DNA of 64,000 nucleotides from Micromonospora humi (lineage in GTDB: Bacteria; Actinomycetota; Actinomycetes; Mycobacteriales; Micromonosporaceae): contig NZ_FMDM01000006.1 in assembly GCF_900090105.1 (NCBI RefSeq), positions 248,001 through 312,000 on the forward strand, written 5' to 3'. The first letter of the stretch is position 1, and every line of letters starts with the position of its first letter. The notes under the pieces were generated by a model. The model searched no databases. It was not told the DNA's origin and saw nothing but the letters and a program-made list of their open reading frames with translations. This document shows, in pieces, positions 26,398-35,776 of this stretch. Both the position numbers and the translations under genes were made by a program.

Positions 26398-27741
26398 ATG
26401 AGACGTCTGCGCGTTTCGGCCGGCGCGGCGGCGCTCGCCGCCCTGGGTCTGATCGCGGCACTGCCCGCACCGGCCGCCGCCGACCCCGGCCCCGGCTGGG
26501 TCGGCGGCTGGCTCGGCGACACCACCGTCGGCGGTCCGACCGCACCCGCCCGCACCGCGGCCCTCTCGCTCAGCAGCGACGCCGACGCGGTCCACCCGCG
26601 CGTCACCGTCGACCTGAGCGGCCTGGGCGGCGTCGCCACCGCCACGTTCCCGGCCTGGTGCGACCGCGCGGGAGCGACGGTGACCTGCCCGATGCCCCCC
26701 GACGCCACCACCGACGAGTTCGGCGGCGTCAACGGCACGGTGCCGATCGTGCTGCGCGCGGTGGCCGACGCCAGCGACGGCGTCGCCGGCACCATCGGCT
26801 GGACGGCACTGGCCGACGGCCTCGACGGCGAGGCCCAGCAGGCGACCGTCACGGTGCGCACCGGGCCGGCCACCGCCGATCTCGTCGACGCGTACGTCGG
26901 CGGCGCCGGCACCGGCGACCGGCTCGCCGTGCCGGTGACCCTGATCAGCATCGGAGACCGGCCGGTGACCGGGCTGAGGGCGACGTTCCGCTTCCCGGTC
27001 GGCCTGGAGCCGACGGCCTACCGCAACTGCCGCTACGGCACCGGCGGCCAGCTCAGCACGATCGTGGTCTGCCACTTCGGCCGGGAGTTGATGCCGGGCC
27101 GGCGCTACGAGGTGCCCGGCGGCTTCCCCGCCACCGTCGGCCCGGCCGCGATCGGTGACAAGCGGATCATCCAGACCGTGGCACCCGAGGCCACCGCCGG
27201 CCCGCTCCCCGAGGGCGTGAAACTGCGGCACCGCCCGGCCGACGCGGCGCTGCGGCTGCGCCCGGTCGGCGGCCCGGTCGACGTCCTCGGCACCGACCAG
27301 CAGTCCGAGTCCGGCCAGTACTACCTCCGGGCCGTCCGGGGCGCGTTCGACGTGGTCGCGGTCGGTGCGTCCGTCTCCGGGGCGCCGGGCGAGACGGTCC
27401 GGGTCCGTGTGGGCCTGCGCAACGACGGGCCCGGGGTGCCGGACGGCACCGTCTCCGGTGACAGCGGCGGCCGCTTCGTCTTTACCCCGCCCGCCGGGAC
27501 GGTGGTGACGAATGGGGAGCGCTGCTCCAGCGCCGGGGACGAGGAGGACCCGGACGCGCCGGTCTCCTGGTACTGCACCGTGCCGGACGGCGTCTTCCCG
27601 GCCGGCGCCAGCTACCTCGTCGACTTCGACCTGCGGGTCGACGGCCCGCTCGGCGCCCCCGGCTCGGTCACCGTGCCGTACGCCTACCCCCGGCCCGACG
27701 ACGAGCCGGCGAACGACACCGCAGCGGTCACCGTGAGCTGA
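26398..27741 (+). CDS. Secreted protein with CARDB/DUF11-like repeats, unknown function
   Basis: An exported protein of 447 aa with a clear signal sequence ending near PAAA (residue 29). The body is beta-rich: several segments resemble DUF11-type beta-sandwich modules (GDRLAVPVTLISIGDRPVTGL, GETVRVRVGLRNDGPGVPDG). Cysteine pairs (NCRYG..VVCHFG, RCSS..YCTVP) may form disulfides. There is no wall anchor or catalytic motif. AAGGAGCTCG precedes the ATG. Probably a surface or matrix protein. Confidence 0.7.
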   Translation: MRRLRVSAGAAALAALGLIAALPAPAAADPGPGWVGGWLGDTTVGGPTAPARTAALSLSSDADAVHPRVTVDLSGLGGVATATFPAWCDRAGATVTCPMPPDATTDEFGGVNGTVPIVLRAVADASDGVAGTIGWTALADGLDGEAQQATVTVRTGPATADLVDAYVGGAGTGDRLAVPVTLISIGDRPVTGLRATFRFPVGLEPTAYRNCRYGTGGQLSTIVVCHFGRELMPGRRYEVPGGFPATVGPAAIGDKRIIQTVAPEATAGPLPEGVKLRHRPADAALRLRPVGGPVDVLGTDQQSESGQYYLRAVRGAFDVVAVGASVSGAPGETVRVRVGLRNDGPGVPDGTVSGDSGGRFVFTPPAGTVVTNGERCSSAGDEEDPDAPVSWYCTVPDGVFPAGASYLVDFDLRVDGPLGAPGSVTVPYAYPRPDDEPANDTAAVTVS

Positions 27742-27743
27742 GC

Positions 27744-27782
27744 GCGTGGGGCACGACCGCGGGGAGCGGTCGTGCCCCACGC
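27744..27782 (+). terminator. Hairpin terminator
   Basis: Perfect 17-bp stem GCGTGGGGCACGACCGC (27744-27760) with 27766-27782 and a 5-base loop, directly after the stop of the secreted protein gene. Confidence 0.8.
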
Positions 27783-27907
27783 CGTCACCAGATCTCCACC
27801 TGCGGTGACGACTGTGTCACGCTCCGCATCGTCCACTGGGTTTCCGCGACGAGGCGGCACGGTCTGCCCGGACGGCACGAGCGCGAGGCCGCCGGAACGG
27901 AGATCCC

Positions 27908-29272
27908 ATGAAACGGCACGCTCTCCACGCCGGGCTGGCCGCCCTGACGCTCATCGCCGGGCTGCTCACCGCCGCGCCACCGGCGGCGGCAGCCACCACC
28001 ACCTTCCCGTTTGCCGCCACCGCAGACAGCTACGTCAGCTCGTCCAGCCCGAACGCCAACTTCAACGGCACCAACTCGCTCGCCGTGGGCGCCGCCCCGA
28101 CCCGGATCTCCTACCTGCAGTTCACCGTCACCCGGCTGGTCGACCCGGTCTCCACCGCCCGCCTCCGGCTGCACGTCCAGAACACCGCCAACGCCCCCAG
28201 CCCGAACGGCGGCACCGCGCAGGAAGCCGGCACGGGCTGGTCGGAGAGCACCCTGACGTACGCGAACCGGCCGGCACCCGTCGGCGCGCCGCTCGCCTCG
28301 CTCGCCACCGTGCGCGCCAACACCTGGTACGAGCTGGATGTCACCAGCGCCGTCACCGGGAACGGCCTGGTCGCGTTCGCGCTCTCCTCCACCAACCCGG
28401 ACGGCGCCTTCTACGACAGCCGGGAGTCCGGCACCTACGCGCCGATGCTGGTCATCACCACCGGTCCACCGCAGACCGGGGACAACGTGCTGCTCAACGC
28501 CGGTGACATCTCCGCGTGCAGCACCACCGGCGCGACGCAGACCGCGCAGATCGTCGCCCGCGAGCCCGGCACCGTGATGGCCGGCGGCGACCTGACCGAC
28601 AGCGGCACGGCCGCCCAGCTCGCCGACTGCTACGACCCGACCTGGGGCCAGTTCAAGGACCGCACCAAGCCGATCCTCGGCAACCACGACTACATCTCGT
28701 CCACCACGGCGAAGCCCACCTTCGACTACTTCGGCGCGGTACTGCCGCCCGGGAAGGGCTACTACTCGTTCGACAAGGCCGGCTGGCACATCGTGGTGCT
28801 CAACACCAACTGCTCCCGCGTGGGCGGCTGCCAGGCCGGCTCACCCCAGGAGAAGTGGCTGCGGGCCGACCTCGCCGCGCACCCGAACCGCTGCACCCTC
28901 GCGCAGTACCACCACCCGCTGTTCAGCTCCGGCGGCCGTGAGTCGTCGGCGGTCCGGCCGCTGTTCCAGGCGCTCTACGACGCCGGCGCCGAGATCGTCA
29001 TCAACGGCCACAACCACCAGTACGAACGCTTCGCCCCGCAGAATCCGGCCGGCGTCGCCGAACCCGACCGGGGAATCCGGGAGTGGGTGGTCGGCACCGG
29101 GGGCCGCCCGCTGATGAGCACGTTCCCCGCCCCGGCCGCCAACAGCCAGGTCAAGAACGGCACCACGTTCGGGGTGCTCAAGCTGACGCTCTCCACCAAC
29201 GCCTACTCCTGGCAGTTCCTCCCGGTGGCCGGCAAGACGTTCACCGACTCCGGGACGGGCACCTGCCACTGA
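27908..29272 (+). CDS. Secreted metallophosphoesterase with DNRLRE domain
   Basis: A 454-aa exported protein. It has a signal sequence to about residue 29, a DNRLRE/CBM96-like beta-sandwich (about 30-180) with the SYVSSSSPNANF signature, then a calcineurin-like phosphoesterase. The metal-binding motifs are AGDISAC, GGDLTDSGT, GNHDY and GHNHQYE. GGAG before the ATG supports the start. The domain pair is common in secreted actinobacterial phosphatases that scavenge phosphate. It ends 3 bp from ccsB on the other strand. Confidence 0.88.
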   Translation: MKRHALHAGLAALTLIAGLLTAAPPAAAATTTFPFAATADSYVSSSSPNANFNGTNSLAVGAAPTRISYLQFTVTRLVDPVSTARLRLHVQNTANAPSPNGGTAQEAGTGWSESTLTYANRPAPVGAPLASLATVRANTWYELDVTSAVTGNGLVAFALSSTNPDGAFYDSRESGTYAPMLVITTGPPQTGDNVLLNAGDISACSTTGATQTAQIVAREPGTVMAGGDLTDSGTAAQLADCYDPTWGQFKDRTKPILGNHDYISSTTAKPTFDYFGAVLPPGKGYYSFDKAGWHIVVLNTNCSRVGGCQAGSPQEKWLRADLAAHPNRCTLAQYHHPLFSSGGRESSAVRPLFQALYDAGAEIVINGHNHQYERFAPQNPAGVAEPDRGIREWVVGTGGRPLMSTFPAPAANSQVKNGTTFGVLKLTLSTNAYSWQFLPVAGKTFTDSGTGTCH

Positions 29273-29275
29273 GGC

Positions 29276-30250
29276 TCAGACGCCGGCGTACGAGTGCAGG
29301 CCGGTGAAGAAGAAGTTGACGCCGAACAGGTTCATCAGCACGGTCAGGAAGCCGACGACCGCGATCCAGGTGGCCACGCTGCGCTTCACGCTCGGCGTGG
29401 CCCTCGCGTGCAGGTAGCCCGCGTAGACCACCCAGGAGATGAACGCCCAGGTCTCCTTGGGGTCCCAGCCCCAGGCGCGACCCCAGGCCGCCTCGGCCCA
29501 GATCGCCCCGGCGATCACCGCGAACGTGAAGATCGGGAAGGCGAAGGCGTGCAGCGTGAACGTCAACCGCTCCAGCCCGGCCGCCGCCGGCAGCCGGCGG
29601 GCCAGGGTGTACGGGAAGCTGCGCCGCCCCTGCTCCCAGCCGGCCCGCATCAGGTAGGCGGCGGCCGGCACCACGCCCAGCAGGAAGATGCCGGAGGAGA
29701 AGATGATCGTCGACACGTGGATGATGAACCAGTACGACTGCAGCGCCGGCATCAGCGGCACGACCTGCACGTAGAGCTTCAGCTCGGCGAACGCGAGCAG
29801 CAGCACCATGACGAGGGTCAGGAACAGCCCGAGCCGGCGCAGCGACGGCTGCTTCCAGAGCACCACGAGCCAGGCGGCCGCCCCGATCCAGGTGACCGTC
29901 AGCACGAACTCGTACATGTTGCCCCAGGGCATCCGCTCCGCGGCGATGCCCCGGGTGACCACCGCGCCCAGGTGCAGCGCGGCGCCCAGCACGGTCAGCC
30001 AGGCGGCGATCCGCCCGGCCAGCACGGCCCGCCCGGTGGAGCGGTCGGGCCGCTCCGGCACCGACGGGGTGGCCGGCTCGTCGACCGACCCACCGGCGCC
30101 CCCGACGCCCGCGCCGACCAGCTCCCGGGCCGGGGCCGCGACCGCCACCTTCCGGGCGTTGCCCAGCGCGAACTCCACGGCATGGCTGATCATCGCGACC
30201 AGGTACGTCAGGATCGCGAACGTGACCAGCTGGTCGGAGAGTGCGGACAT
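29276..30250 (-). CDS. ccsB: Cytochrome c biogenesis protein CcsB (ResC)
   Basis: A 324-aa integral membrane heme-handling subunit of System II cytochrome c maturation. It has about eight membrane segments and the tryptophan-rich WWD-type region (AWGWDPKETWAFISW) near the C-terminus, with histidines in flanking segments. A variable Pro/Ser/Ala-rich loop occurs near residues 45-80. The start codon overlaps the resB stop by one base (TGATG). Last gene of the hemL-resB-ccsB operon. Confidence 0.93.
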   Translation of the reverse strand: MSALSDQLVTFAILTYLVAMISHAVEFALGNARKVAVAAPARELVGAGVGGAGGSVDEPATPSVPERPDRSTGRAVLAGRIAAWLTVLGAALHLGAVVTRGIAAERMPWGNMYEFVLTVTWIGAAAWLVVLWKQPSLRRLGLFLTLVMVLLLAFAELKLYVQVVPLMPALQSYWFIIHVSTIIFSSGIFLLGVVPAAAYLMRAGWEQGRRSFPYTLARRLPAAAGLERLTFTLHAFAFPIFTFAVIAGAIWAEAAWGRAWGWDPKETWAFISWVVYAGYLHARATPSVKRSVATWIAVVGFLTVLMNLFGVNFFFTGLHSYAGV

Positions 30251-31869
30251 CACTCGTCTCCTTCTCGCGCCCGCCGCCGGTCCGGCGCGTCGCCGCTGAC
30301 CGCGGCGACGAGCTGCGCGAACTCGTCGGCGAACCCTGGATGCTCGGTGCGCGGCAGCCCACCGGCCTCCACCAAGCTACTACCGCTCGTCGGAGATCCA
30401 CCCTCGGGGGGCGAAACCCGGAACCAGACCCGGCGGCGGCGGGCGAACAGCGAGCCCATCAGGCCCAGCAACAGCGTGCCGCTGGCCACCAGCAGGAGCG
30501 TCTGCCCGGGTGCGTGCCGCACGGCGAGCGTGACGTACGGGCGGGTGCCGACGAACTCCAGCGTGCTGCCGTCGTCCAGGGTCCACGTCTCGCCGGGCCG
30601 GAGCAGCTTGGTGCCGACCTGCTTGAGCTTGCCGTTGTCGACCTGCCGCTGGTCGAGCTGGTAGACCGAACCGGGGATGCCGGCGTCGAGCCCCAGGTTG
30701 CCCCGGTAGGCGGTCAGGTTCAGCGCCGGGTTCCGCTCGGCCGGGAACTGCGACGCGACGTACGGCGGCTGGTCCCCGACGGTGGGCAGGTAGAGCCCGT
30801 CGAAGGCGACCTGCTGGTCCGCGGCCCGCCGGCCGGTCTTCGGGTCGACGTTCGCGTCCGGGAAGAGGGCCACGCCCTCCTCGGTCGCGTTCGGGTCGCC
30901 GGTGCGCAGGAACGGGTCGTCGCTGGTCTGGCTCTTGCCGTAGCGGTCGGTGTACTTCAGCACCGGCGCGTAGCCGTTGCCGAGCAGGTAGACGTTGGCG
31001 CCGTCGAGCCGCAACGGCGAGTTGACCGAGAAGCCGGCGGTCCGGGGCGTGTCGCCCGGCGAGTCCACGCTCACCGTGGCCCAGAAGCGGGACGCCTGCC
31101 CGGAGTCGAGGTAGTCGGCCTCGAACTTCTCCAGCGTGAGGCAGAACGGGGGCAGGTCGGCGCTGTCCACGCGCGGGCCGAGCGACGCCTCGGCGTACTG
31201 CTGACGGGTGTTGCAGAACGCGTTGTCCGCGCCGGCGACCAGGATCCGGTTGCCGTGCCAGCCGTACCAGGAACCGGCCGCGACGCCGAGCAGGACGGCG
31301 ATCAGCGACGTGTGGAACAGCAGGTTGCCGGTCTCCTTGAGGTAGCCCTTCTCGGCGGAGACCTCGTTGCCCCGGACGGCGACCCGCCAGCGGCGGCGAC
31401 GCAGCACCGCCGCGATCGCCGCCGGGTCGGCGGCGGCCGGGGCCTCCAGCGCGGCGTGCTGCGGCAGCCGGTCCAGCCGCTTCGGCGCGGCCGGCGGCCG
31501 CATCCGCAGCGCCCGGACGTGATCCCGGGTACGGGGCAGGATGCAGCCGATCAGCGAGGTGAACAGCAGCAGGTAGATCGCGGAGAACCAGACCGAGCCG
31601 AAGACCGCGAACGCGCCGATCTGGTCCAGCCGGGGCGCCAGGTCCGGGTGGTCGACGAACCACTGGTCGACCTTCTCCGGGTTGACCCCGCGCTGCGGCA
31701 GCACCGAGCCGGGGATGGCGGCGACCGCGAGCAGGAACAGCAGGATCAGCGCGGTACGCATGCTGGTGAGCTGCCGCCACGAGTTGCGCAGCAGGGCCAG
31801 CACCGGGTTGACCCGGCGGCGGGGCGCCTCGGCCGGCGGGGTGGTCGGCCGGTCGTCCACGGTCGTCAT
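30250..31869 (-). CDS. resB: Cytochrome c biogenesis protein ResB
   Basis: A 539-aa System II partner of CcsB that exports heme and ligates it to apocytochrome c. Three to four membrane segments near the N-terminus (ALILLFLLAVAAIPGSVLP, IYLLLFTSLIGCILP, LLFHTSLIAVLLGV) and one at the C-terminus flank a large extracytoplasmic domain. The ATG at 31869 overlaps the ccdA stop by one base. The reading frame is open further upstream over ccdA but that is not coding. Confidence 0.92.
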   Translation of the reverse strand: MTTVDDRPTTPPAEAPRRRVNPVLALLRNSWRQLTSMRTALILLFLLAVAAIPGSVLPQRGVNPEKVDQWFVDHPDLAPRLDQIGAFAVFGSVWFSAIYLLLFTSLIGCILPRTRDHVRALRMRPPAAPKRLDRLPQHAALEAPAAADPAAIAAVLRRRRWRVAVRGNEVSAEKGYLKETGNLLFHTSLIAVLLGVAAGSWYGWHGNRILVAGADNAFCNTRQQYAEASLGPRVDSADLPPFCLTLEKFEADYLDSGQASRFWATVSVDSPGDTPRTAGFSVNSPLRLDGANVYLLGNGYAPVLKYTDRYGKSQTSDDPFLRTGDPNATEEGVALFPDANVDPKTGRRAADQQVAFDGLYLPTVGDQPPYVASQFPAERNPALNLTAYRGNLGLDAGIPGSVYQLDQRQVDNGKLKQVGTKLLRPGETWTLDDGSTLEFVGTRPYVTLAVRHAPGQTLLLVASGTLLLGLMGSLFARRRRVWFRVSPPEGGSPTSGSSLVEAGGLPRTEHPGFADEFAQLVAAVSGDAPDRRRAREGDE

Positions 31870-32723
31870 CAGATGCTCACCTCGCCCACGCCCACGTGCG
31901 TCTGCAACCAGATCACCACGTTCTGCCAGCCGCCGGTGACCAGCGCCAGGCCGATCAGGATCAGCAGGGCGCCGCCGACGCGGGTGACCCAGCGGCTGTT
32001 GCGCCGGACGGCGCGGAACACCCCGAGCAGGCGCTGGAAGCCCAGCCCGAAGACGACGAAGGGTAGCCCCAGCCCGAGGCAGTACGCCACGGCGAGCACC
32101 ACGGCCCGGCCGGCGCTGCCCTCGGTGGCGGCCAGGCCGAGCACCGCACCGAGCGTGGGCCCGGTGCACGGCAGCCAACTCAGCGCGAAGACCGCGCCGA
32201 GCACCGGCGCGCCGAGCAGCCCGGCCGACGGCAGCCACCGGATGCGGAGTTCGCGCTGCATGCCGGGGATCACGCCGAGGTAGCCGAGCCCGAGCACCAC
32301 CACCAGCGCGCCGATGACGATCTCCAGCGTGCGCTCGTAGCGGAAGAAGAGCCGCCCGACGCTGGAGAAGAGGATCGCGGTGGACACGAAGACGGCGGTG
32401 AAGCCGGCGATGAACAGCAGCGTGCCGGCGAGCACCCGCCCCTTGACGGCGGCCGTGGTCCGCGCCGGCGCCCGCTCCGCCACACCCACGCCACCACTGC
32501 CGGTGTTAACCGGGGCCCCTTCCTCTACCGGAGGCGTTAAGCGGGGGCCCCTCCTTGCACCCTCCAGGTCGGCGCCGGCCAGGCCGGTGACGTAGGACAG
32601 GTAGCCGGGCATCAGGGGGAGCACGCACGGGGAGAGGAAGCTCACCAGGCCGGCCAGCGCCGCCGCGCCCACCGCGAACAGCAACGGCCCGGACGAGGCG
32701 AGTCGGGCGAACGTCTCACCCAT
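31869..32723 (-). CDS. ccdA: Cytochrome c biogenesis protein CcdA, interrupted by an in-frame repeat
   Basis: A 284-aa thiol-disulfide transport protein that moves electrons across the membrane to ResA. Six membrane segments and the two catalytic cysteines are visible: FLSPCVLPLMPGYLS near residue 30 and WLPCTGPTLG. Between the first and second membrane segments a Gly/Pro/Arg-rich loop (GARRGPRLTPPVEEG) is encoded exactly by a copy of the dispersed 60-bp repeat, adding 20 codons without breaking the frame. ATG 32723 overlaps the resA stop by one base. Confidence 0.92.
   Translation of the reverse strand: MGETFARLASSGPLLFAVGAAALAGLVSFLSPCVLPLMPGYLSYVTGLAGADLEGARRGPRLTPPVEEGAPVNTGSGGVGVAERAPARTTAAVKGRVLAGTLLFIAGFTAVFVSTAILFSSVGRLFFRYERTLEIVIGALVVVLGLGYLGVIPGMQRELRIRWLPSAGLLGAPVLGAVFALSWLPCTGPTLGAVLGLAATEGSAGRAVVLAVAYCLGLGLPFVVFGLGFQRLLGVFRAVRRNSRWVTRVGGALLILIGLALVTGGWQNVVIWLQTHVGVGEVSI
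32502..32561 (-). repeat. Dispersed GGGGCCCC palindromic repeat, locus C (inside ccdA)
   Basis: On the minus strand this reads GGTGCAAGGAGGGGCCCC, centre ACGCCTCCGGTAGAGG, right end GGGGCCCCGGTTAACACC: 60 bp, about 51 of 60 matching locus A. It lies wholly within the ccdA frame and encodes 20 residues in a loop. Confidence 0.85.
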
Positions 32724-33301
32724 CAGCGGGAGCCGTTCGGCGCCGGTTTCTCGGCGGCGATCTTCGCCACGATCGGCCGCAGCTCGTCCTGGGTGACCGC
32801 ACGGCGGATCACCACGGCGACCCGGCCGTCCCGGTCGAGCACCACGGTCGCCGGGGTGGAGTTCGGCGGGATGTCGAAGTTGAGCGCCTGCCGGCTGGAC
32901 GGGTCGAAGAGGCTCGGGTAGGTGACCCCGTAGCTCTCCTCGAACGCGGTCGCCTTGTCCTTGCTGTCCTGCACGTTGATGCCGAGGAACGTCACGCCGT
33001 CGCCCTTGGTGGCCTGGTAGGTGCCCTCCAGGTCGTCCGCCTCGGCCCGGCAGGGCGCGCACCAGGAGCCCCAGAAGTTGACCACGACGACCTGGCCGCG
33101 GTCGCGGGCGATGTCGTAGCTGCCGCCGGTGAGCAGCTCACCGCTCACCTTGGGCGTGGTGGACCGCTGGTCCGGCGCGCAGGTCACGGTGAGACCGTCG
33201 GCGGCGCACCGGCTCTCCTCACTGCCGGAGGTGCAGCCGGCCAGCGCCGTACCGGCGGTGACGGCGGCGAGGAGGGCGGCGGCGAGCCTCCGGGTGAGCA
33301 T
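32723..33301 (-). CDS. resA: Thiol-disulfide oxidoreductase ResA (lipoprotein)
   Basis: A 192-aa membrane-anchored thioredoxin-like protein. The signal sequence has a lipobox LAGC (Cys near 22), and the redox site is NFWGSWCAPC. It reduces the CXXCH cysteines of apocytochrome c, with electrons from CcdA. The start ATG overlaps the stop of the histidine phosphatase gene by one base. Fold and operon position agree. Confidence 0.92.
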   Translation of the reverse strand: MLTRRLAAALLAAVTAGTALAGCTSGSEESRCAADGLTVTCAPDQRSTTPKVSGELLTGGSYDIARDRGQVVVVNFWGSWCAPCRAEADDLEGTYQATKGDGVTFLGINVQDSKDKATAFEESYGVTYPSLFDPSSRQALNFDIPPNSTPATVVLDRDGRVAVVIRRAVTQDELRPIVAKIAAEKPAPNGSR

Positions 33302-33948
33302 CAGGCCCCCTTGGCCGTCCGGGCGGTCGGCGAGATCGCGATCAGGTGGGCCGCCGGCTCGGAGTAGCCGATACCGGCGATCTTGGCGCCGTCGAAGTGG
33401 AACGAGGTGAGGCTGGCCAGGCCGCACTGGCGGCGACGCGGGTCGTGCCAGAGCCGCTTGCGCTCGACGTGCCGGCGCAGCGTCCAGATCGGGAGCTGGT
33501 GCGAGACGAGCACCGCCTCGCGCCCCTCGGCGGCGACCCGGGCGGCGTGCAGCGCGGCGAACATCCGCTCGGCGATCACCTGGTAGGCCTCGCCCCAGGA
33601 CGGGGTGACCGGGTCGCGCAGCACCCACCAGTTGCGCGGGTCGCGGAACGAGCCGTCGCCCGGCGAGACCTTCTTGCCCTCGAACCAGTTCGCGCTCTCG
33701 ATCAGCCGCTCGTCGACGCCGACGGAGAGGCCGAACTGGGCCGCGATCGGCTCGGCGGTCTGCTGGGCGCGCTCCAGCGGGCTGGCCACCACGTGCACGA
33801 CGGTGCGTTCGGCGAGCGCCTGGGCGGCCGCCTTGGCCATCTGCACGCCCAGCTCGGAGAGGCGGAACCCGGGCAGGCGTCCGTAGAGGATGCCGTCCGG
33901 GTTGTACACCTCGCCGTGCCGCAGCACGTGCACCACCGTCTCCGCCAT
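33301..33948 (-). CDS. Histidine phosphatase-family protein
   Basis: A 215-aa protein of the phosphoglycerate mutase-like superfamily. Catalytic RHG (LRHGEVY) is at residues 10-12, a second arginine in ASPLERAQQT, and the later His in LVSHQLP. Its substrate is unknown. It lies between hemL and resA, three bases after the hemL stop and overlapping resA by one base, so it is co-regulated with heme and cytochrome c genes. Confidence 0.87.
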   Translation of the reverse strand: MAETVVHVLRHGEVYNPDGILYGRLPGFRLSELGVQMAKAAAQALAERTVVHVVASPLERAQQTAEPIAAQFGLSVGVDERLIESANWFEGKKVSPGDGSFRDPRNWWVLRDPVTPSWGEAYQVIAERMFAALHAARVAAEGREAVLVSHQLPIWTLRRHVERKRLWHDPRRRQCGLASLTSFHFDGAKIAGIGYSEPAAHLIAISPTARTAKGA

Positions 33949-33951
33949 CAG

Positions 33952-35289
33952 TTACCCCCCGTGTCCGGCCGCTGCCGCCGCCCGCGCCGCCACCGGCAGG
34001 GCGGCGGCGATCTGCTCCCACGCGGCGTCGTCGATCGCCGCGGAGACGAACCACGACTCGAACGCGCTCGGCGGCAGGTAGACGCCGGCGGCGAGCATCG
34101 CGTGGAAGAACGCCTTGAACGCCGGCACCTGCTGGGTGCGGGCGCTGTCGTAGTCGCGCACGTCGGCGTCGGTGAAGAAGATCGAGAACATGTTGCCCGC
34201 GGTGGAGAGGCGGTGCGGCACGCCGGCCGCGGACAGCGCCTCGGTGGCGAGCTTGCCCAGCGCGGCGGACGTCTCGTCGAGTCGCCGGTAGAGCGCGTCG
34301 TCGGCCAGCCGCAGCGTGGCCAGCCCGGCCGCGCAGGCCAGCGGGTTACCGGAGAGCGTGCCGGCCTGATAGACCGGGCCGGCCGGGGCCAGCCTCGCCA
34401 TGATCTCCGCGCGCCCGCCGAACGCCGCGGCGGGCAGGCCGCCACCCATGACCTTCCCGTACGTCCACAGGTCGGCGTCGGAGGGGTCGAGGCCGTGCCA
34501 GCCGGCGCGGGAGACCCGGAACCCGGTCATCACCTCGTCGACGATGAGCAGCGCGCCGTGCGCGTGCGCGATCCGGGCGAGGTCGGCGTTGAAGCCGTCC
34601 CGGGGGGCGATCACGCCCATGTTGCCGGCCGCCGCCTCGGTGATGATCGCGGCGAGGTTCGGGCCCTCGGCGGCGAACGCCGCCTCGACCGCCCGCAGGT
34701 CGTTGTAGGGCAGCACGATCGTGTCGCCGGCCGCCGCGCCGGTCACTCCGGGCGAGTCGGGCAGGCCGAACGTGGCCACGCCGGAGCCGGCGGCGGCGAG
34801 CAGCGCGTCCGAGTGGCCGTGGTAACAACCGGCGAACTTGATGATCTTGGAGCGGCCGGTGAAGCCGCGGGCCAGCCGGATCGCCGACATGGTCGCCTCG
34901 GTGCCGGAGTTGACCAGGCGCACCTGCTCCACCGGCGTCCGCGCGACGATCTCCTCGGCCAGGTCGACCTCACCGGGGGTCGGCGTGCCGAAGCTGGTGC
35001 CCAGCGTGGCGGCCTCGCGCAGCGCCTCCACCACGGCCGGGTGGGCGTGGCCGAGGATCAGCGGCCCCCAGGAGCAGACCAGGTCGACGTAGCGGCGGCC
35101 GTCGGCGTCGAAGAGCCAGGGCCCCTCGCCCCGGACCATGAAGCGCGGGGTGCCGCCGACGGCGCGGAACGCGCGCACGGGGGAGTTCACCCCGCCGGGC
35201 ACGAGGGCCTTGGCGCGGTCGAACAGGGCCTCGGAGGCCGGAGCATCAGCCGGGTAGCGGCCGGATCCGGCGGAAAGAGTCTCGGTCAC
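33952..35289 (-). CDS. hemL: Glutamate-1-semialdehyde 2,1-aminomutase
   Basis: A 445-aa PLP enzyme that makes 5-aminolevulinate, the first dedicated tetrapyrrole precursor. The sequence matches HemL along its length: [11 protein letters not shown] near the N-terminus, [15 protein letters not shown], the PLP Asp in [10 protein letters not shown], the PLP Lys in TYGKVMGGG near residue 280, and [10 protein letters not shown]. It starts at a GTG. First gene of a six-gene operon with cytochrome c maturation functions. Confidence 0.95.
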   Translation of the reverse strand: MTETLSAGSGRYPADAPASEALFDRAKALVPGGVNSPVRAFRAVGGTPRFMVRGEGPWLFDADGRRYVDLVCSWGPLILGHAHPAVVEALREAATLGTSFGTPTPGEVDLAEEIVARTPVEQVRLVNSGTEATMSAIRLARGFTGRSKIIKFAGCYHGHSDALLAAAGSGVATFGLPDSPGVTGAAAGDTIVLPYNDLRAVEAAFAAEGPNLAAIITEAAAGNMGVIAPRDGFNADLARIAHAHGALLIVDEVMTGFRVSRAGWHGLDPSDADLWTYGKVMGGGLPAAAFGGRAEIMARLAPAGPVYQAGTLSGNPLACAAGLATLRLADDALYRRLDETSAALGKLATEALSAAGVPHRLSTAGNMFSIFFTDADVRDYDSARTQQVPAFKAFFHAMLAAGVYLPPSAFESWFVSAAIDDAAWEQIAAALPVAARAAAAAGHGG

Positions 35290-35425
35290 GATGCCGCCAT
35301 TGTGTCAGCGACGACCGGCCCGCCGGCAGCCACCCCGCAACGAGGGTTACCGGGCTCACCCCTCGTCGGGCCGGCGGGTGCGCCGGCCGCGACCCGCTCG
35401 ACAGGCCCGTTCGTCGAGATCGCGA

Positions 35426-35431
35426 TAGGCT
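35426..35431 (+). promoter_or_regulatory. -10 box TAGGCT for a leaderless STAS gene
   Basis: TAGGCT is followed by six bases and the GTG start at 35438, with no ribosome site. The rest of the 148-bp divergent gap with hemL holds only short nested GC-rich stems (35319-35378). Confidence 0.5.
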
Positions 35432-35437
35432 GACCGG

Positions 35438-35755
35438 GTGGATCGTGCCGAACTGTCCATCACCGTGCACCGGACGGGTGACGAAGCCGTGCTTCGCCTG
35501 GCCGGTGAGATCGACATGCTCACGGCCGCCCAGCTCTCCACGGTGGTCAACGAGGTGCTGGCCGACCCGCCGCCGCGCATCGTGCTCGACCTCGGCGGCG
35601 TCACCTTCTGCGACTCCCAGGGCCTCGGCACGCTCGTCGTGCTCAGCCGCAAGGCCAGCCACATGCAGTGCGTGCTGATGCTGAGCAACGTCGGCGACTT
35701 CCTGATCCGCGTCCTCGATATCACCGGCCTCCGCAGCGCCCTGATGATCCGCTGA
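35438..35755 (+). CDS. Anti-sigma factor antagonist (STAS domain)
   Basis: A 105-aa single-domain STAS protein. The phosphorylatable Ser is in FCDSQGLGTLV (about residue 60), as in SpoIIAA and BldG. When dephosphorylated it would bind an anti-sigma kinase and free its sigma factor. It stands alone here but is likely linked to the RsbW/SpoIIE-type proteins at 44-46 kb and 55.8-61.9 kb. Probably leaderless. Confidence 0.9.
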   Translation: MDRAELSITVHRTGDEAVLRLAGEIDMLTAAQLSTVVNEVLADPPPRIVLDLGGVTFCDSQGLGTLVVLSRKASHMQCVLMLSNVGDFLIRVLDITGLRSALMIR

Positions 35756-35776
35756 CCCCCTCCCCTCCTCCCCCGC

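Noticed and set aside
35319-35378. Nested GC-rich stems in the hemL/STAS gap as a riboswitch
   Set aside because: Stems of 9 and 6 bp fit no known riboswitch and are expected by chance at this base composition. The leader orientation is also unclear.
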